DNA from: Caballeronia cordobensis
Lineage (GTDB): Bacteria > Pseudomonadota > Gammaproteobacteria > Burkholderiales > Burkholderiaceae
Reading direction: 5' to 3'
NCBI RefSeq assembly: GCF_001544575.2
Contig: NZ_FCNY02000005.1
Span: 62,001-126,000 of the forward strand
Length of the DNA: 64,000 bases
A model generated the notes under the pieces. It was not told where the DNA came from and ran no database searches. It was given only the letters and a program-made list of their open reading frames with translations. Within the stretch, counting starts at the first letter, position 1. Each line of letters opens with the position of its first letter. The position numbers and the translations under genes were made by a program. Positions 1-8,328 of this stretch are shown piece after piece.

Positions 1-2
1 TG

Positions 3-89
3 CAGAAGCTCGCCAAAGCGCTGACAACGCCGGAAGTGCGCCAGTTCATGACGCAAAAATTCGGTGATTCCGTCAAGCCGCTGTTCTGA
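3..89 (+). CDS. metQ: MetQ-like (NlpA family) substrate-binding protein, C-terminal end only
   Basis: Only the last 28 codons are inside the window, so the start cannot be seen. The reading ends with a run resembling the C-terminus of MetQ/NlpA lipoproteins (a VRQFMTQKFG-type stretch followed by a short hydrophobic tail). It sits 29 bp upstream of an ABC ATPase and a permease of the methionine uptake type, the usual companions of MetQ. MetQ proteins bind D/L-methionine or related compounds in the periplasm and deliver them to MetNI. The identification rests on the tail plus context, so the exact ligand is open. Confidence 0.7.
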   Translation, partial: QKLAKALTTPEVRQFMTQKFGDSVKPLF

Positions 90-118
90 TCGATCGACAT
101 TTCATTGGAGAGGCGCGC

Positions 119-898
119 ATGTTCGAATTAGACAAGGTTGGCAAGATATATGAAATGCGCAATGAGCGCGTCGAAGCCGTGATCGATGTTTCGCTGAAGG
201 TAAGCGAGGGCGATATCTTCGGCATTATTGGTTTCTCGGGCGCGGGCAAATCGTCACTGATCCGCCTGATGAATCTGCTAGATCGTCCGACAAGCGGCAG
301 CGTGCGCCTGAAGGGCCGCGATCTCACCGACATGCCCTCTGCCGAACTGCGCGCGACACGGCAATCCATCGCAATGATCTTTCAGCATTTCAATCTGATC
401 AACAACAAGACGGTGTCCGCGAACGTGTCGTTTCCGCTGGAAATCGCGCGTTTTCCGCACGCCGAACGTGAAGCTCGTGTGCGCGAGTGTCTGTCCATCG
501 TCGGTCTGCTCGATAAGCTTCATGCCTATCCAGCGACCCTTTCCGGCGGTCAGAAACAACGTGTGGCGATCGCACGCGCAATGGCCAATCGACCATCGGT
601 CTTGCTGTGTGACGAACCGACTTCGGCGCTCGATCCGCACTCGTCGCAGGAGATTCTCGATTTCCTGCTGAAGGTGAATCGCGAACTCGGCGTGACGATC
701 GTCATCGTGACCCATCAGATGTCGATCGTGAACGAGATATGCAACAAGGTTGGCGTGATGGAAGCGGGACGCCTCGTCGAAACCTTCTCGCTAGCCAATC
801 GCGCGTATCAACCGGTGACCGATATCGGCCGTTTGCTCACGCGTCATCGAGACAGCAGTTTCAACACGCAAGTGGAATCGAGGCGCGCATATGCTTGA
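119..898 (+). CDS. metN: Methionine-type ABC transporter ATP-binding protein, short form
   Basis: This 259-residue cytoplasmic ATPase should power import of methionine or another organosulfur compound with the downstream permease. Walker A (GFSGAGKS) is at residues 38-45, the Q-loop Gln at 89, the LSGGQ signature at 141-145 and Walker B (VLLCDE) at 161-166. Canonical MetN is about 340 residues and ends in a C-terminal NIL domain that senses methionine and inhibits transport. Here the protein stops about 60 residues after the H-loop region, so that domain is absent. The gene overlaps metI by 8 bp, which suggests translational coupling. Substrate is inferred from family only. Confidence 0.88.
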   Translation: MFELDKVGKIYEMRNERVEAVIDVSLKVSEGDIFGIIGFSGAGKSSLIRLMNLLDRPTSGSVRLKGRDLTDMPSAELRATRQSIAMIFQHFNLINNKTVSANVSFPLEIARFPHAEREARVRECLSIVGLLDKLHAYPATLSGGQKQRVAIARAMANRPSVLLCDEPTSALDPHSSQEILDFLLKVNRELGVTIVIVTHQMSIVNEICNKVGVMEAGRLVETFSLANRAYQPVTDIGRLLTRHRDSSFNTQVESRRAYA

Positions 899-1574
899 AG
901 CGATCAATGCAGTCTTAGACAACGTCGCACATCGGATGCCCGAGTTGCTGGTGTCGCTCAGTGAAACATTCCTGATGGTGGGCATTGCGCTGGGCGCTGC
1001 GATTCTCGTCGGCATTCCGGTCGGAACGTTGCTGTATCTCACGCGCAAAGGCGGCCTGGTCGAGCGGCCGCGGCTCTTCGCGCTGTTCGACATTCTCGTC
1101 AACGTCGTACGCTCGTTTCCGTTCATGATCCTGATCGTCGCGCTGATTCCCGTAACGCGTTTTCTGCTCGGCACGTCGCTCGGTACAGTCGCAGCTTCGG
1201 TGCCGCTATCGATAGTTGCGATCGTCTATTACGGGCGTCTCGTCGAACAATCGCTGCTCGATGTAGATCGTGGCGTGATTACGGCAGCCGTTTCGATGGG
1301 CGCCACCTTGCCGGAGATCGTCTTCAAGGTGCTGCTCGTTGAAGCACGCTCGGGGATCGTCTACGGGCTGACGATTGCGACCATCAGTTTTCTTTCGTTC
1401 TCCACGCTGGCCGGTGCAGTGGGCGGCGGCGGAATCGGCGACTTCGCGATTCGCTATGGATACTTTCGCTTCGAGACAGACACCATGGTGTTCACGATCG
1501 TGGTGATCGTGTTGCTTGTGCAATTGATCCAGTTTTCGGGAAGCCGGCTCTCGCGAGTTATCGACAAGCGGTAA
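891..1574 (+). CDS. metI: Methionine-type ABC transporter permease
   Basis: A 227-residue inner-membrane permease. About five hydrophobic segments are visible, starting near residues 22-50, 65-88, 99-115, 155-180 and 198-215. The cytoplasmic EAA-like coupling loop is near residues 132-152. The length matches MetI (about 217 residues). The ATG lies inside the end of the ATPase gene (ATGCTTGA overlap), so the two are co-translated. It forms the channel for the preceding binding protein and ATPase. No further gene of this operon follows; the next coding remnants are decayed and on the other strand. Confidence 0.88.
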   Translation: MLEAINAVLDNVAHRMPELLVSLSETFLMVGIALGAAILVGIPVGTLLYLTRKGGLVERPRLFALFDILVNVVRSFPFMILIVALIPVTRFLLGTSLGTVAASVPLSIVAIVYYGRLVEQSLLDVDRGVITAAVSMGATLPEIVFKVLLVEARSGIVYGLTIATISFLSFSTLAGAVGGGGIGDFAIRYGYFRFETDTMVFTIVVIVLLVQLIQFSGSRLSRVIDKR

Positions 1575-1619
1575 CGCGCGCGGCCGGTTCGATTCAGCTT
1601 GGTCCGCGATGAAAACAAT

Positions 1620-1800
1620 CGCATTCGCCCTGCCGAGCCACAGTCGGACCGCGTCGCTCCCCGCGCCGATCGCGAAAGCATCGCTCAACGCAATGCTGAT
1701 GCCGCTCAAACGCAACTGCTCCGCAACGGCCGCATGCGTGCAAGACTCGGACAGTTGCAGCCAGAGATGGAAATCCCGCGGATCCCTCTCCGCTTGTGCG
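1620..1800 (-). pseudogene. Remnant of a MocR/PdxR-type (GntR plus aminotransferase fold) regulator
   Basis: On the minus strand, an open stretch around 1632-1775 reads like the extreme C-terminus of MocR-family regulators. It has an FHLWLQL strand, a helix, a G-(I/V)-x-(I/V)-xxSDAFA turn and an AVRLWLG strand. Nothing resembling the rest of a MocR protein (winged helix, PLP-binding core) is visible upstream toward 1950, so only a scrap survives. Family assignment is from motif memory and is moderate. If right, it marks a deletion between metI and the next decayed gene. Confidence 0.45.
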
Positions 1801-1911
1801 AATGACATAGGGGGCGCGGCGAGCGCCGCGAACAGGGCGCCCGCCGCGCTCAAAAAAGGCACGTCGATCGAGAAGGTTTTCTGACCTGAATGCGATGCTG
1901 GAATGAAACGG

Positions 1912-2393
1912 TTAAGCAGGATGCACGGCAGTCGAATCTTCGCCAATCTGCAATGCCTGATTGAAGCGGTTGAAGAATCCGCACAGCGCGATGCGCAGCG
2001 TCAGCTCCACGATCTGCGCTTCGCTGACATGCTCGCGCAAGCGCAGGAGACGTGATCGCGAATGCGCTGCGGCGCGTTCGTCACGACGATCGCATACTCG
2101 ATCACCAGCTTGTCGAGCGCGTCGAGCTTGGGATGATCGGCTTAGTCGTGCAGCGTGCGTACGCAATCGTTGAGCAACGAGATCACGATCGCCATCTCGA
2201 TGAAGCGGTACGGCACCGCATTGCGAGCTTTCAGCTCGAGCAGCATGCGGGGCAGATGCTGCACTGCTGGCGTCACGTGCGAGAGTACGGAGAATTGATC
2301 GGCGAAATGCGCGCCGTTGTCCGTGAAGGCATCAAACAGTTGACGCTTCTTCGCGGAGAAGCTTGAAGGACCGGGTTCGCTTACGAGAGGCAT
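1912..2393 (-). pseudogene. Carboxymuconolactone decarboxylase-family protein, disrupted
   Basis: Two minus-strand reading frames join into one recognisable protein. The first half starts at 2393 and reaches an in-frame TAA at about 2142-2144. The same frame continues beyond the stop with a sensible sequence (a KLDALDKLVIEYAIVV-type stretch). A frameshift near 2050-2055 then moves into the frame ending at 1912, which contains an ELTLRIALCGFFNRFNQALQI stretch typical of the family's C-terminus. One nonsense change plus one frameshift make a functional product unlikely. Family members are small all-helical proteins, often peroxidases, frequently found near flavin monooxygenases in sulfur-scavenging clusters. 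Confidence 0.7.
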
Positions 2394-2462
2394 ACGAAGT
2401 CCTGCGTTGTTGAAGAATGATCGAATGGACGGCGCCAGGTACGCGCCCCCACCCTGGTGAAC

Positions 2463-3821
2463 TCAGCGGAAGCTCGCGCCCACGTGGGGCGCTTCCAGAT
2501 ACGGGCCGCGACCCAGTAGCTTCTCGCGCAGCGTGCCTTCGGCATACGCGGTCTTGTATGCCCCGCGCCGCTGAAGCTCCGGCACGAGATACCGGACGAC
2601 ATCATGAAAGGTGCGCGGCGACTCCACCCATGCAAGATTGAAGCCATCGATTCCAGTCTCTTCCATGAGCGACTGCAGTTCGTCCGCCACCTGCACGGCG
2701 TCACCCACCACGACAGCGCCGCGTCCTCCTATGGTCACGAACTCCACCGCGTCGCGCACAGTCCATTCGCGCTCGGGATCGAGCTTGCTGAAGGAGGCGA
2801 GCGCCGACTGGCCGGCGTTGGTATCCACGTAGCTCAGCGTGTCGTCCGGCTGATAACCCGACAGGTCGATTCCGGTCCAGCCCGAGAGCAGCGCGATCGC
2901 CCCCTCGTAGCTCCCGCGTTGCCGGTAGGCTTCGTAGCGCTCCTGAGCCCTCTGTGCCGTCTCGTCGACGATGACGGTGAGCATCCCAAAGAGCTGCGCG
3001 CTGTCGGGCGCGCGTCCCGCCTGTTCCAGCGCCGCGCGAATGGCGAGGGCCGAAGTGCGCAGCCCGTTGCGCGTCGGCGCGCCGAGGAAGATGCATTCCG
3101 CGTGGCGCGCAGCGAAACGCGCGCCGCGTGCCGAACCGCCGGCCTGAAACAGCAGTGGCGTGCGTTGCGGCGACGGTTCGCACTGGAAGATCCCCTCGCT
3201 CTCGAAGTAGCGGCCCTTGTGCACGATCGGACGGACCCGGTCGGGATCGGCATATACACCGCGTTGCGGATCGCGCCTGACCGCGCCCTCCTGCCAGCTT
3301 CCTTCCCAGAGCTGGTAGCAGACCTCCAGGAATTCGTCGGCGCGATCGTAACGCTCATCGTGGGCGCGCAGTTCCGTCTGACCGAGACTGCGCGCGCCGC
3401 TTTGCAGGTAGGAAGTCACCACGTTCCAGGCGACCCTGCCGCGAGTCAGATGATCGAGCGTCGTGAAGCGCCGCGCGAGCAGATAGGGCGCCTCGTAGGC
3501 AACGGAAACCGTTACGCCGAAGCCCAGATGTCGCGTCGCATGCGCCATCAGCGGAATCAGGGGAACCGGATCGTTCATCGGCACTTGCGCGGCCGTGCGC
3601 AGCGCCGCCGCGGGGCTGGCGCCGAACACGTCATAGATGCCGGTGACATCGCCAAGAAACAGACCGTCGAACAGTCCCCGCTCGAGCACCTGCGCGAGTT
3701 CGACCCAGTAGTCGGTGTCGAGATAGCCGACCGAGCGGTCGTCGGGCGCCGTCCACTGACCAGGCGCGAGATGCCCGACGCAATTCATCATGAAAGCATT
3801 AAGGCGGATGTGGCGAGGCAT
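2463..3821 (-). CDS. LLM-class FMN-dependent monooxygenase, NtaA/SnaA/DszA family
   Basis: A 452-residue flavin-dependent monooxygenase of the bacterial luciferase superfamily, with the length and layout of NtaA/DszA-type enzymes. Visible family features are an N-terminal RLNAF strand, a DYWVELAQVLERGLFDGLF helix and strand, and LGFGVTVSVAYEAPYLLARRF-type and LDHLTRGRVAWNVVTS-type stretches. There is also a TPLLFQAGGS motif and a C-terminal PELQRRGAYKTAY segment. Such enzymes use FMNH2 from a separate reductase and O2 to cleave C-S or C-N bonds. It resembles the gene at 35892-37259 along its length. The neighbourhood (methionine-type and sulfonate-type importers) favours an organosulfur substrate. 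No partner reductase is adjacent. Confidence 0.9.
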   Translation of the reverse strand: MPRHIRLNAFMMNCVGHLAPGQWTAPDDRSVGYLDTDYWVELAQVLERGLFDGLFLGDVTGIYDVFGASPAAALRTAAQVPMNDPVPLIPLMAHATRHLGFGVTVSVAYEAPYLLARRFTTLDHLTRGRVAWNVVTSYLQSGARSLGQTELRAHDERYDRADEFLEVCYQLWEGSWQEGAVRRDPQRGVYADPDRVRPIVHKGRYFESEGIFQCEPSPQRTPLLFQAGGSARGARFAARHAECIFLGAPTRNGLRTSALAIRAALEQAGRAPDSAQLFGMLTVIVDETAQRAQERYEAYRQRGSYEGAIALLSGWTGIDLSGYQPDDTLSYVDTNAGQSALASFSKLDPEREWTVRDAVEFVTIGGRGAVVVGDAVQVADELQSLMEETGIDGFNLAWVESPRTFHDVVRYLVPELQRRGAYKTAYAEGTLREKLLGRGPYLEAPHVGASFR

Positions 3822-4015
3822 GTTGGAGCGGGTGGCCGTACGTGAAAACCTGCGATTCTAGTGTTCACCACGGCCGCTCAAAACCGCGAATTTGTCACAC
3901 GCTTTTCAGCTCACGCATGGGAAGGAACGCACGATTGAGGATATGGCCTGACCGCGCGCGACGGGCCGGGCCTTCATGCCGGTGACCTGTCCGTCTGCTC
4001 ACCCGCTCGCGAGCG

Positions 4016-4360
4016 CTATCGACGTGTCAGCATCGCGAGCCTGGAATGGGCATGCAGGTCATAGTTCGACAGGGTGCCGGTCACGATGCGCGTGACCGGA
4101 AAAGTGGCTACCGATGTGGCGACCGGCTCCGAAGCATCATGTGACTTCCCGGCCGGCGCGCGGGCCACTCCATTTGCGCGCTGAAAACGTGTGACGCGAG
4201 ATGACTGCGCACAAATTTCCACGGCACCCTCGTCCACGAGCGCCATCAGCAACAAACGCACCACTTCGGTCGACCTGCCGAACGCCTGCGCAAGCTTCGT
4301 CGCGGAATAGCGCTCGCCGCTGTTCATGGCGTCCAGCAATATTGCGTGAGTCAGCTTCAT
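4016..4360 (-). CDS. Small winged-helix-like DNA-binding protein, uncharacterised
   Basis: A 114-residue protein starting at the internal ATG at 4360. An ATG at 4468 would add 36 residues that look non-coding. The N-terminal 60 residues (MKLTHAILLDAMNSGERYSATKLAQAFG..., abbreviated) have the helix-helix-wing rhythm of a short winged helix or MarR/IclR-like HTH. The remainder is low-complexity and Ala/Ser rich. No strong ribosome binding site precedes either start. Function is unknown; a local regulator is a reasonable guess. It stands alone between two divergent transcription units. Confidence 0.5.
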   Translation of the reverse strand: MKLTHAILLDAMNSGERYSATKLAQAFGRSTEVVRLLLMALVDEGAVEICAQSSRVTRFQRANGVARAPAGKSHDASEPVATSVATFPVTRIVTGTLSNYDLHAHSRLAMLTRR

Positions 4361-4821
4361 GGCAAAGAAAGTCTCAATAGTGAGCGTGAATGCACGCTGG
4401 CATCCTGTACACCCGCGTCGATGAGTCGGGTTGGCGAACAGTGTCAGGCGCGCCTTGGCTGAACCCAACCAATTATATTTGCTATGTAAATCGACACCGA
4501 TCGATCAGCCCGCCCCGCTCCGTTCTATGGTGGACGCGCGTTTCGCACCGGTGCGTTGCGAGTTCGGCGTGTATGTCAGCACTCATGCGCGCTTACTGCG
4601 CATCGCGTCCCCTGCATGAAGCGCGGCCGTCCGGCAGAGGCGACACGACTAGCATGATTCCCGTCGCTCAGCGATGCTTAGCAATTGCGCGAGAAAGATT
4701 CGCGCCCATATGAAGTCCAGGCATATCGATCCCATGATTGCTTCTTTGGCGTGCGGCGCTACGGGCGGCTACTCTCGACTCTTTCGCCTCGCACATCGCG
4801 GCTTCATCCGCTTTATCCATC
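4361..4821. other. Intergenic region between the small regulator and the AraC gene
   Basis: About 460 bp without a convincing gene if the starts chosen here are right. It holds an AT-rich patch near 4468-4500 that could carry promoter elements, and a near-palindromic TGCTTAGCA at 4675-4683. The same 9-mer occurs at 47927-47935 in an organosulfur control region, but the flanking 16 bp of that longer element are not conserved here, so the match may be chance. Confidence 0.4.
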
Positions 4822-5778
4822 ATGCCGACTTCCGCCGACATCGCCGCAGACTGGCTGCTCTCCGGACTCGAACTGCGCAGCACGCTCTTCCACGTGGGGC
4901 GGTATTGCGGCGCGTATCGGGCATCGACGGCGGGCCATCAGCGCGCGAGTTTCCACTTGATTCTGGAGGGTGCGTGCTGGCTTCATCTGCCGGAGCGGCC
5001 GGGCCGGCCGCAGCGGAGCGTACGGCTCGGCGCCGGCGATGCAGTCTTTCTGCTGCACGACATGCCGCACTGCCTCACGCCCGAGCCGAATGCGCCCGCC
5101 GCCGCCGAGTACGCAACGCGCATCGGTACGATGAGTCCGCTCAATGCCGAACCGACCGACGGAGACGGCCTGGCTCTCGCCTGCGGATTCTTCGAATTCC
5201 GCTCGGATCTGGGCGATGCATTGAATGCGCTTTTGCCCGATTACATCGTCGTTCGTCACGATGATGTCCGGTTTGCGGGAGCGCGCACGCTGTTCGACCT
5301 GATTCGCGCCGAGACGGCGCGCAACGGCGACTCGCCCTCGCCGCTCATCAACCGTCTGACCGATGTGCTGTTCTTCTACGCGCTGCGCGCCGTCGCGAGC
5401 GCAGACGACTTTGCGCCCGGCCTCTGGTCGGTCATGCAACGCGCGGAGTTCGCCCCGCTCGTCAACGCGATCATCGAGCGCCCCGGCGATGACTGGAGCA
5501 CGCATGCGATGGCGGCGTTCTGCCATATGTCACGCGCGCGCTTCTGCAAGCAGTTCGCCGAGTCGTGCGGACAGCCGCCCGCGCAATTTCTGGCGATTCT
5601 GCGCATGAAGGTGGCGGCGGAGATGTTGAGACGCGGCGCCTCCATGCTGAACGCGGCGGAACACGTGGGCTATCAGTCCGAATCCGCATTCGCACAGGCG
5701 TTCAAGCGGGTCACGGGACTGCTACCCGGCGCATGCCGCCGCGCGCATCCTCGTCATCCTTCGGCGGCCGTGCACTGA
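4822..5778 (+). CDS. AraC-family transcriptional regulator with N-terminal cupin domain
   Basis: A 318-residue regulator from the ATG at 4822; an upstream ATG at 4738 would add 28 residues of doubtful character. The first 170 residues have the AraC_binding_6/cupin pattern, with a SFHLILEGACWLHL strand pair and an AGDAVFLLHDMPHCL motif. The last 110 residues hold the double HTH, with MAAFCHMSRARFCKQF and a second helix pair ending in SESAFAQAFKRVTG. Cupin-type AraC proteins usually activate a neighbouring catabolic operon; the operon beginning at 5890 lies 111 bp downstream on the same strand and is the likely target. The inducer is unknown. Confidence 0.85.
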   Translation: MPTSADIAADWLLSGLELRSTLFHVGRYCGAYRASTAGHQRASFHLILEGACWLHLPERPGRPQRSVRLGAGDAVFLLHDMPHCLTPEPNAPAAAEYATRIGTMSPLNAEPTDGDGLALACGFFEFRSDLGDALNALLPDYIVVRHDDVRFAGARTLFDLIRAETARNGDSPSPLINRLTDVLFFYALRAVASADDFAPGLWSVMQRAEFAPLVNAIIERPGDDWSTHAMAAFCHMSRARFCKQFAESCGQPPAQFLAILRMKVAAEMLRRGASMLNAAEHVGYQSESAFAQAFKRVTGLLPGACRRAHPRHPSAAVH

Positions 5779-5889
5779 CGAAAGGCGGGCGGCAACCCTG
5801 CAAGACGAATCCGCATGATTCCTGGACGGCCGAGCATTGCGGCCGCATCCGTGCGTCGGACACACTAAGGCTTTCCGATCGAGGATGCC

Positions 5890-6468
5890 ATGAGCCGTCT
5901 GCCTTTGAACACCATCGAGACCGCACCCGAGGCGAGTCGCCCCTTCCTGCAGAAAGCACTCGCAGCCAACGGTTTCCTGCCGAATCTCGTCGCGTCTCTC
6001 GCGAACGCGCCGGTGGCGCTCGAAACCTATCTGACCGTCGCCGAAATCAACGCAAGAAGCGGGCTCACGCTCGCAGAGCGGGAAGTCGTGCAGATCACCG
6101 CCGCGGCCGTTCACGGCTGCGGGTTTTGCGTCGCCGGGCATACGGCGGTCGCGCTGAAAAAAGCCCAACTGCCCGCGGCGCTGGTTGAGCAGGTCCGTGC
6201 ACAAGGTGCACTCTCCGACGCGCGGCTCGACGCGGTCGCGGTGTTCACGCGCGCCGTGATCGCCAGCCGCGGCGCAGTCTCCGACGACGCGCTGGCGACG
6301 TTCAGGCGCGCGGGCTTCAGCGATGCCAATGCGCTCGAAGTGGTGCTCGGCGTGAGCCTCGCCACGCTATGCAATTTCGCCAACAATCTCGCGCGTAACG
6401 AACTCAATCCGCAACTCGAGGCGTATCGCTGGGACCGCCAGGCAGCATCGGACACACGCGCCGCATGA
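5890..6468 (+). CDS. AhpD-like carboxymuconolactone decarboxylase-family protein
   Basis: A 192-residue all-helical protein with the AhpD-type redox centre: Cys77 and Cys80 in a CGFC motif, followed by His84. Preceding helices (ITAAAVHGCGFC context) and the later ANALEVVLGVSLATLCNFANN helix fit the CMD/AhpD fold. AhpD-like proteins relay protons or electrons in peroxide reduction. In flavin-monooxygenase operons they may remove peroxide from uncoupled turnover, but that is inference here. The start is supported by GAGG six bases upstream. It is first of five genes, overlapping the next by ATGA. Confidence 0.88.
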   Translation: MSRLPLNTIETAPEASRPFLQKALAANGFLPNLVASLANAPVALETYLTVAEINARSGLTLAEREVVQITAAAVHGCGFCVAGHTAVALKKAQLPAALVEQVRAQGALSDARLDAVAVFTRAVIASRGAVSDDALATFRRAGFSDANALEVVLGVSLATLCNFANNLARNELNPQLEAYRWDRQAASDTRAA

Positions 6469-7544
6469 ACGCGCCACGACCAGACCAGGCGCTCGACGCC
6501 TGGCTCGACCTGCACGCCGAAGCGCTCGACTCGGACCCGTCGCGGGCTGCCGAAGTGTTGCCGCAACTCGTGCTCGCGGGCGCGGCGGCGGCAGGCGTAC
6601 CCAAGGCTGCGGGCGGCGCCGGCGGAACGATAGCGGATGCCATCGACATGGTGGCCGCCGTGGCCCGGCGTTCGCTGACGGCGGCGTTCGTGCTGTGGGG
6701 TCACCGCACGTTCATCGAGTATCTCCTGCAGAGCGACAACCCGACGCTGCGCGAAGAAACGCTTCCGCCGTTGCTGGCGGGCGAAATCGCCGGCGCAACC
6801 GGACTGTCCAATGCGATGAAGTTTCTGTCCGGTATCGAAGGCCTGCAGATGCATGCCACGCGGCGCGGCAACGGCTACGCGCTCGAGGGCGGCCTGCCGT
6901 GGATTACCAATTTACGGCGCGAAGCCTTCATCGCCGCGGCCGCGTTCGATCACGACGACGGCGCGCCGCCTGCGATCTTCGCGATACCGCACGATACGCC
7001 GGGCGTCGAGCGCAGCGACGATCTCGACCTCGTCGGCCTGCGCGCCAGCAATACCGCCGCCCTGCGCGTGAAGGGCACGGTGCTCGACGAAACCTGGCGC
7101 ATCGCCGCCGATGCGCGCAACTGGCTCCTGCGTGTGCGTCCCGCTTTCCTGGGCCTGCAATGCGGCATGTCGGTCGGACTTGCGCGCGGGGCGCTCGAAG
7201 CGACGTCGGAAGCCGCGGCGTCGTCGCGCGATTCGATCCGGGCGGAAACCGGCGCGCTGCAAGCGACGCTCGACGAGCAGGCCATGCAGCTGCGGCATGG
7301 CGTGCTCGACGGCACGTACCTCGAGCGGCCCGCCGCGCTTTTCGCGCTGCGCATTGCGCTTGCCGATACCGTGACCCGCGCGGTCTCGCTCGAGGTGCAG
7401 GCGAGCGGCGGACGCGGCTTTCTGCGAAATCAGGGCGGCACGGCGCGCCGCGTGCGCGAAGCCTCTTTCATTCCGATCGTCACGCCGAGCCTCGTGCAGC
7501 TGAAAGCGCAGCTCGAACAACACCGGCGGACGGCCACCTTATGA
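6465..7544 (+). CDS. Acyl-CoA dehydrogenase-family flavin oxidoreductase (DszC/SfnC-like)
   Basis: A 359-residue member of the acyl-CoA dehydrogenase fold. Visible parts are an N-terminal helical domain (1-110), a beta domain around 113-205 with the GATGLSNAMKF strand, and a C-terminal four-helix domain ending in a GGRGFLRNQGG motif near residue 310 that contacts flavin. It is somewhat shorter than typical ACADs (about 380-400). Its setting with a sulfonate/nitrate-type importer suggests a DszC/SfnC-like monooxygenase acting on a sulfur or nitrogen compound rather than beta-oxidation. The substrate is not shown by sequence. ATGA overlaps join it to both neighbours. Confidence 0.78.
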   Translation: MNAPRPDQALDAWLDLHAEALDSDPSRAAEVLPQLVLAGAAAAGVPKAAGGAGGTIADAIDMVAAVARRSLTAAFVLWGHRTFIEYLLQSDNPTLREETLPPLLAGEIAGATGLSNAMKFLSGIEGLQMHATRRGNGYALEGGLPWITNLRREAFIAAAAFDHDDGAPPAIFAIPHDTPGVERSDDLDLVGLRASNTAALRVKGTVLDETWRIAADARNWLLRVRPAFLGLQCGMSVGLARGALEATSEAAASSRDSIRAETGALQATLDEQAMQLRHGVLDGTYLERPAALFALRIALADTVTRAVSLEVQASGGRGFLRNQGGTARRVREASFIPIVTPSLVQLKAQLEQHRRTATL

Positions 7545-8302
7545 CGGGCGCGCACATTGTCGCGAGCGACGTCGCTCTGCGTTATGCGACACGCAGCGTG
7601 CTGCACGGTGTGGATCTCTCGGTCGCACCGGGGGAACTCGTCGCGCTGCTCGGGCCGAGCGGCTGTGGCAAGTCGTCATTGTTGCGCACGGTCGCCGGAC
7701 TGACGAAGCCCACTGGCGGAAGCGTTCGCATCGACGGGAACGTGGTCGAGGGGCCGCGCCCGGATGTCGTGTTCGCCTTCCAGGATCCTTGCCTTTTGCC
7801 CTGGCTCACGGTCGAGCACAATGTCGCGTTCGGACTCACGTTCAGGCGCCAGCCGCAACTGTCCCGTGCGGATCGCAAGCGGCGCGTGAAAGATGCGCTC
7901 GCGGCCGTCGGCCTGTCCCATGCGCGCACGTGGCTGCCCTCGCAGCTCTCGGGCGGCATGGCGCAACGCGCGGCGCTGGCGCGCTGTCTTGCCCGCGAAC
8001 CGCGTGCGCTGCTGCTCGACGAACCGTTTGGCGCGCTCGACGAAGTCACACGCGCCGGCATGCAGCAGCTTCTGCTTGAAACGGTCCGGCGTACCGGCGC
8101 CGCGGCGCTGTTCGTGACGCACGACATCGACGAAGCGCTCATCGTCGCCGACCGCATCGCCCTGCTCGGCAACCGTGGAACGCTGGCCGGACAGTGGGCA
8201 ATCGACCTGCCGCATCCTCGCACGACGCAGATCCAGTCGCTGGGCGAACTCCGCATTTCAATCCTTCAGGCGCTGCACAACTCGATCACCGAAGCGGCGT
8301 GA
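7541..8302 (+). CDS. ABC transporter ATP-binding protein, nitrate/sulfonate/taurine type
   Basis: A 253-residue ATPase of the SsuB/TauB/NrtD family. Walker A (GPSGCGKS) is at 38-45, an FQDPCLLPW Q-loop at 80-88, LSGGM at 136-140 and Walker B (RALLLDE) at 155-161, with the family's THDIDEAL H-loop. An open frame extends far upstream, but the ATG at 7541 overlaps the stop of the previous gene by four bases and gives the family's usual length. It should energise import with the binding protein at 8329 and permease at 9512. Ligand class is inferred from family. Confidence 0.9.
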   Translation: MTGAHIVASDVALRYATRSVLHGVDLSVAPGELVALLGPSGCGKSSLLRTVAGLTKPTGGSVRIDGNVVEGPRPDVVFAFQDPCLLPWLTVEHNVAFGLTFRRQPQLSRADRKRRVKDALAAVGLSHARTWLPSQLSGGMAQRAALARCLAREPRALLLDEPFGALDEVTRAGMQQLLLETVRRTGAAALFVTHDIDEALIVADRIALLGNRGTLAGQWAIDLPHPRTTQIQSLGELRISILQALHNSITEAA

Positions 8303-8328
8303 ATCTCACAGCAGGGGAAATCATCTCG

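Noticed and set aside
4361..4468. 36-residue N-terminal extension of the small DNA-binding protein
   Set aside because: The extension looks unlike protein-coding sequence and the internal ATG begins the folded region.
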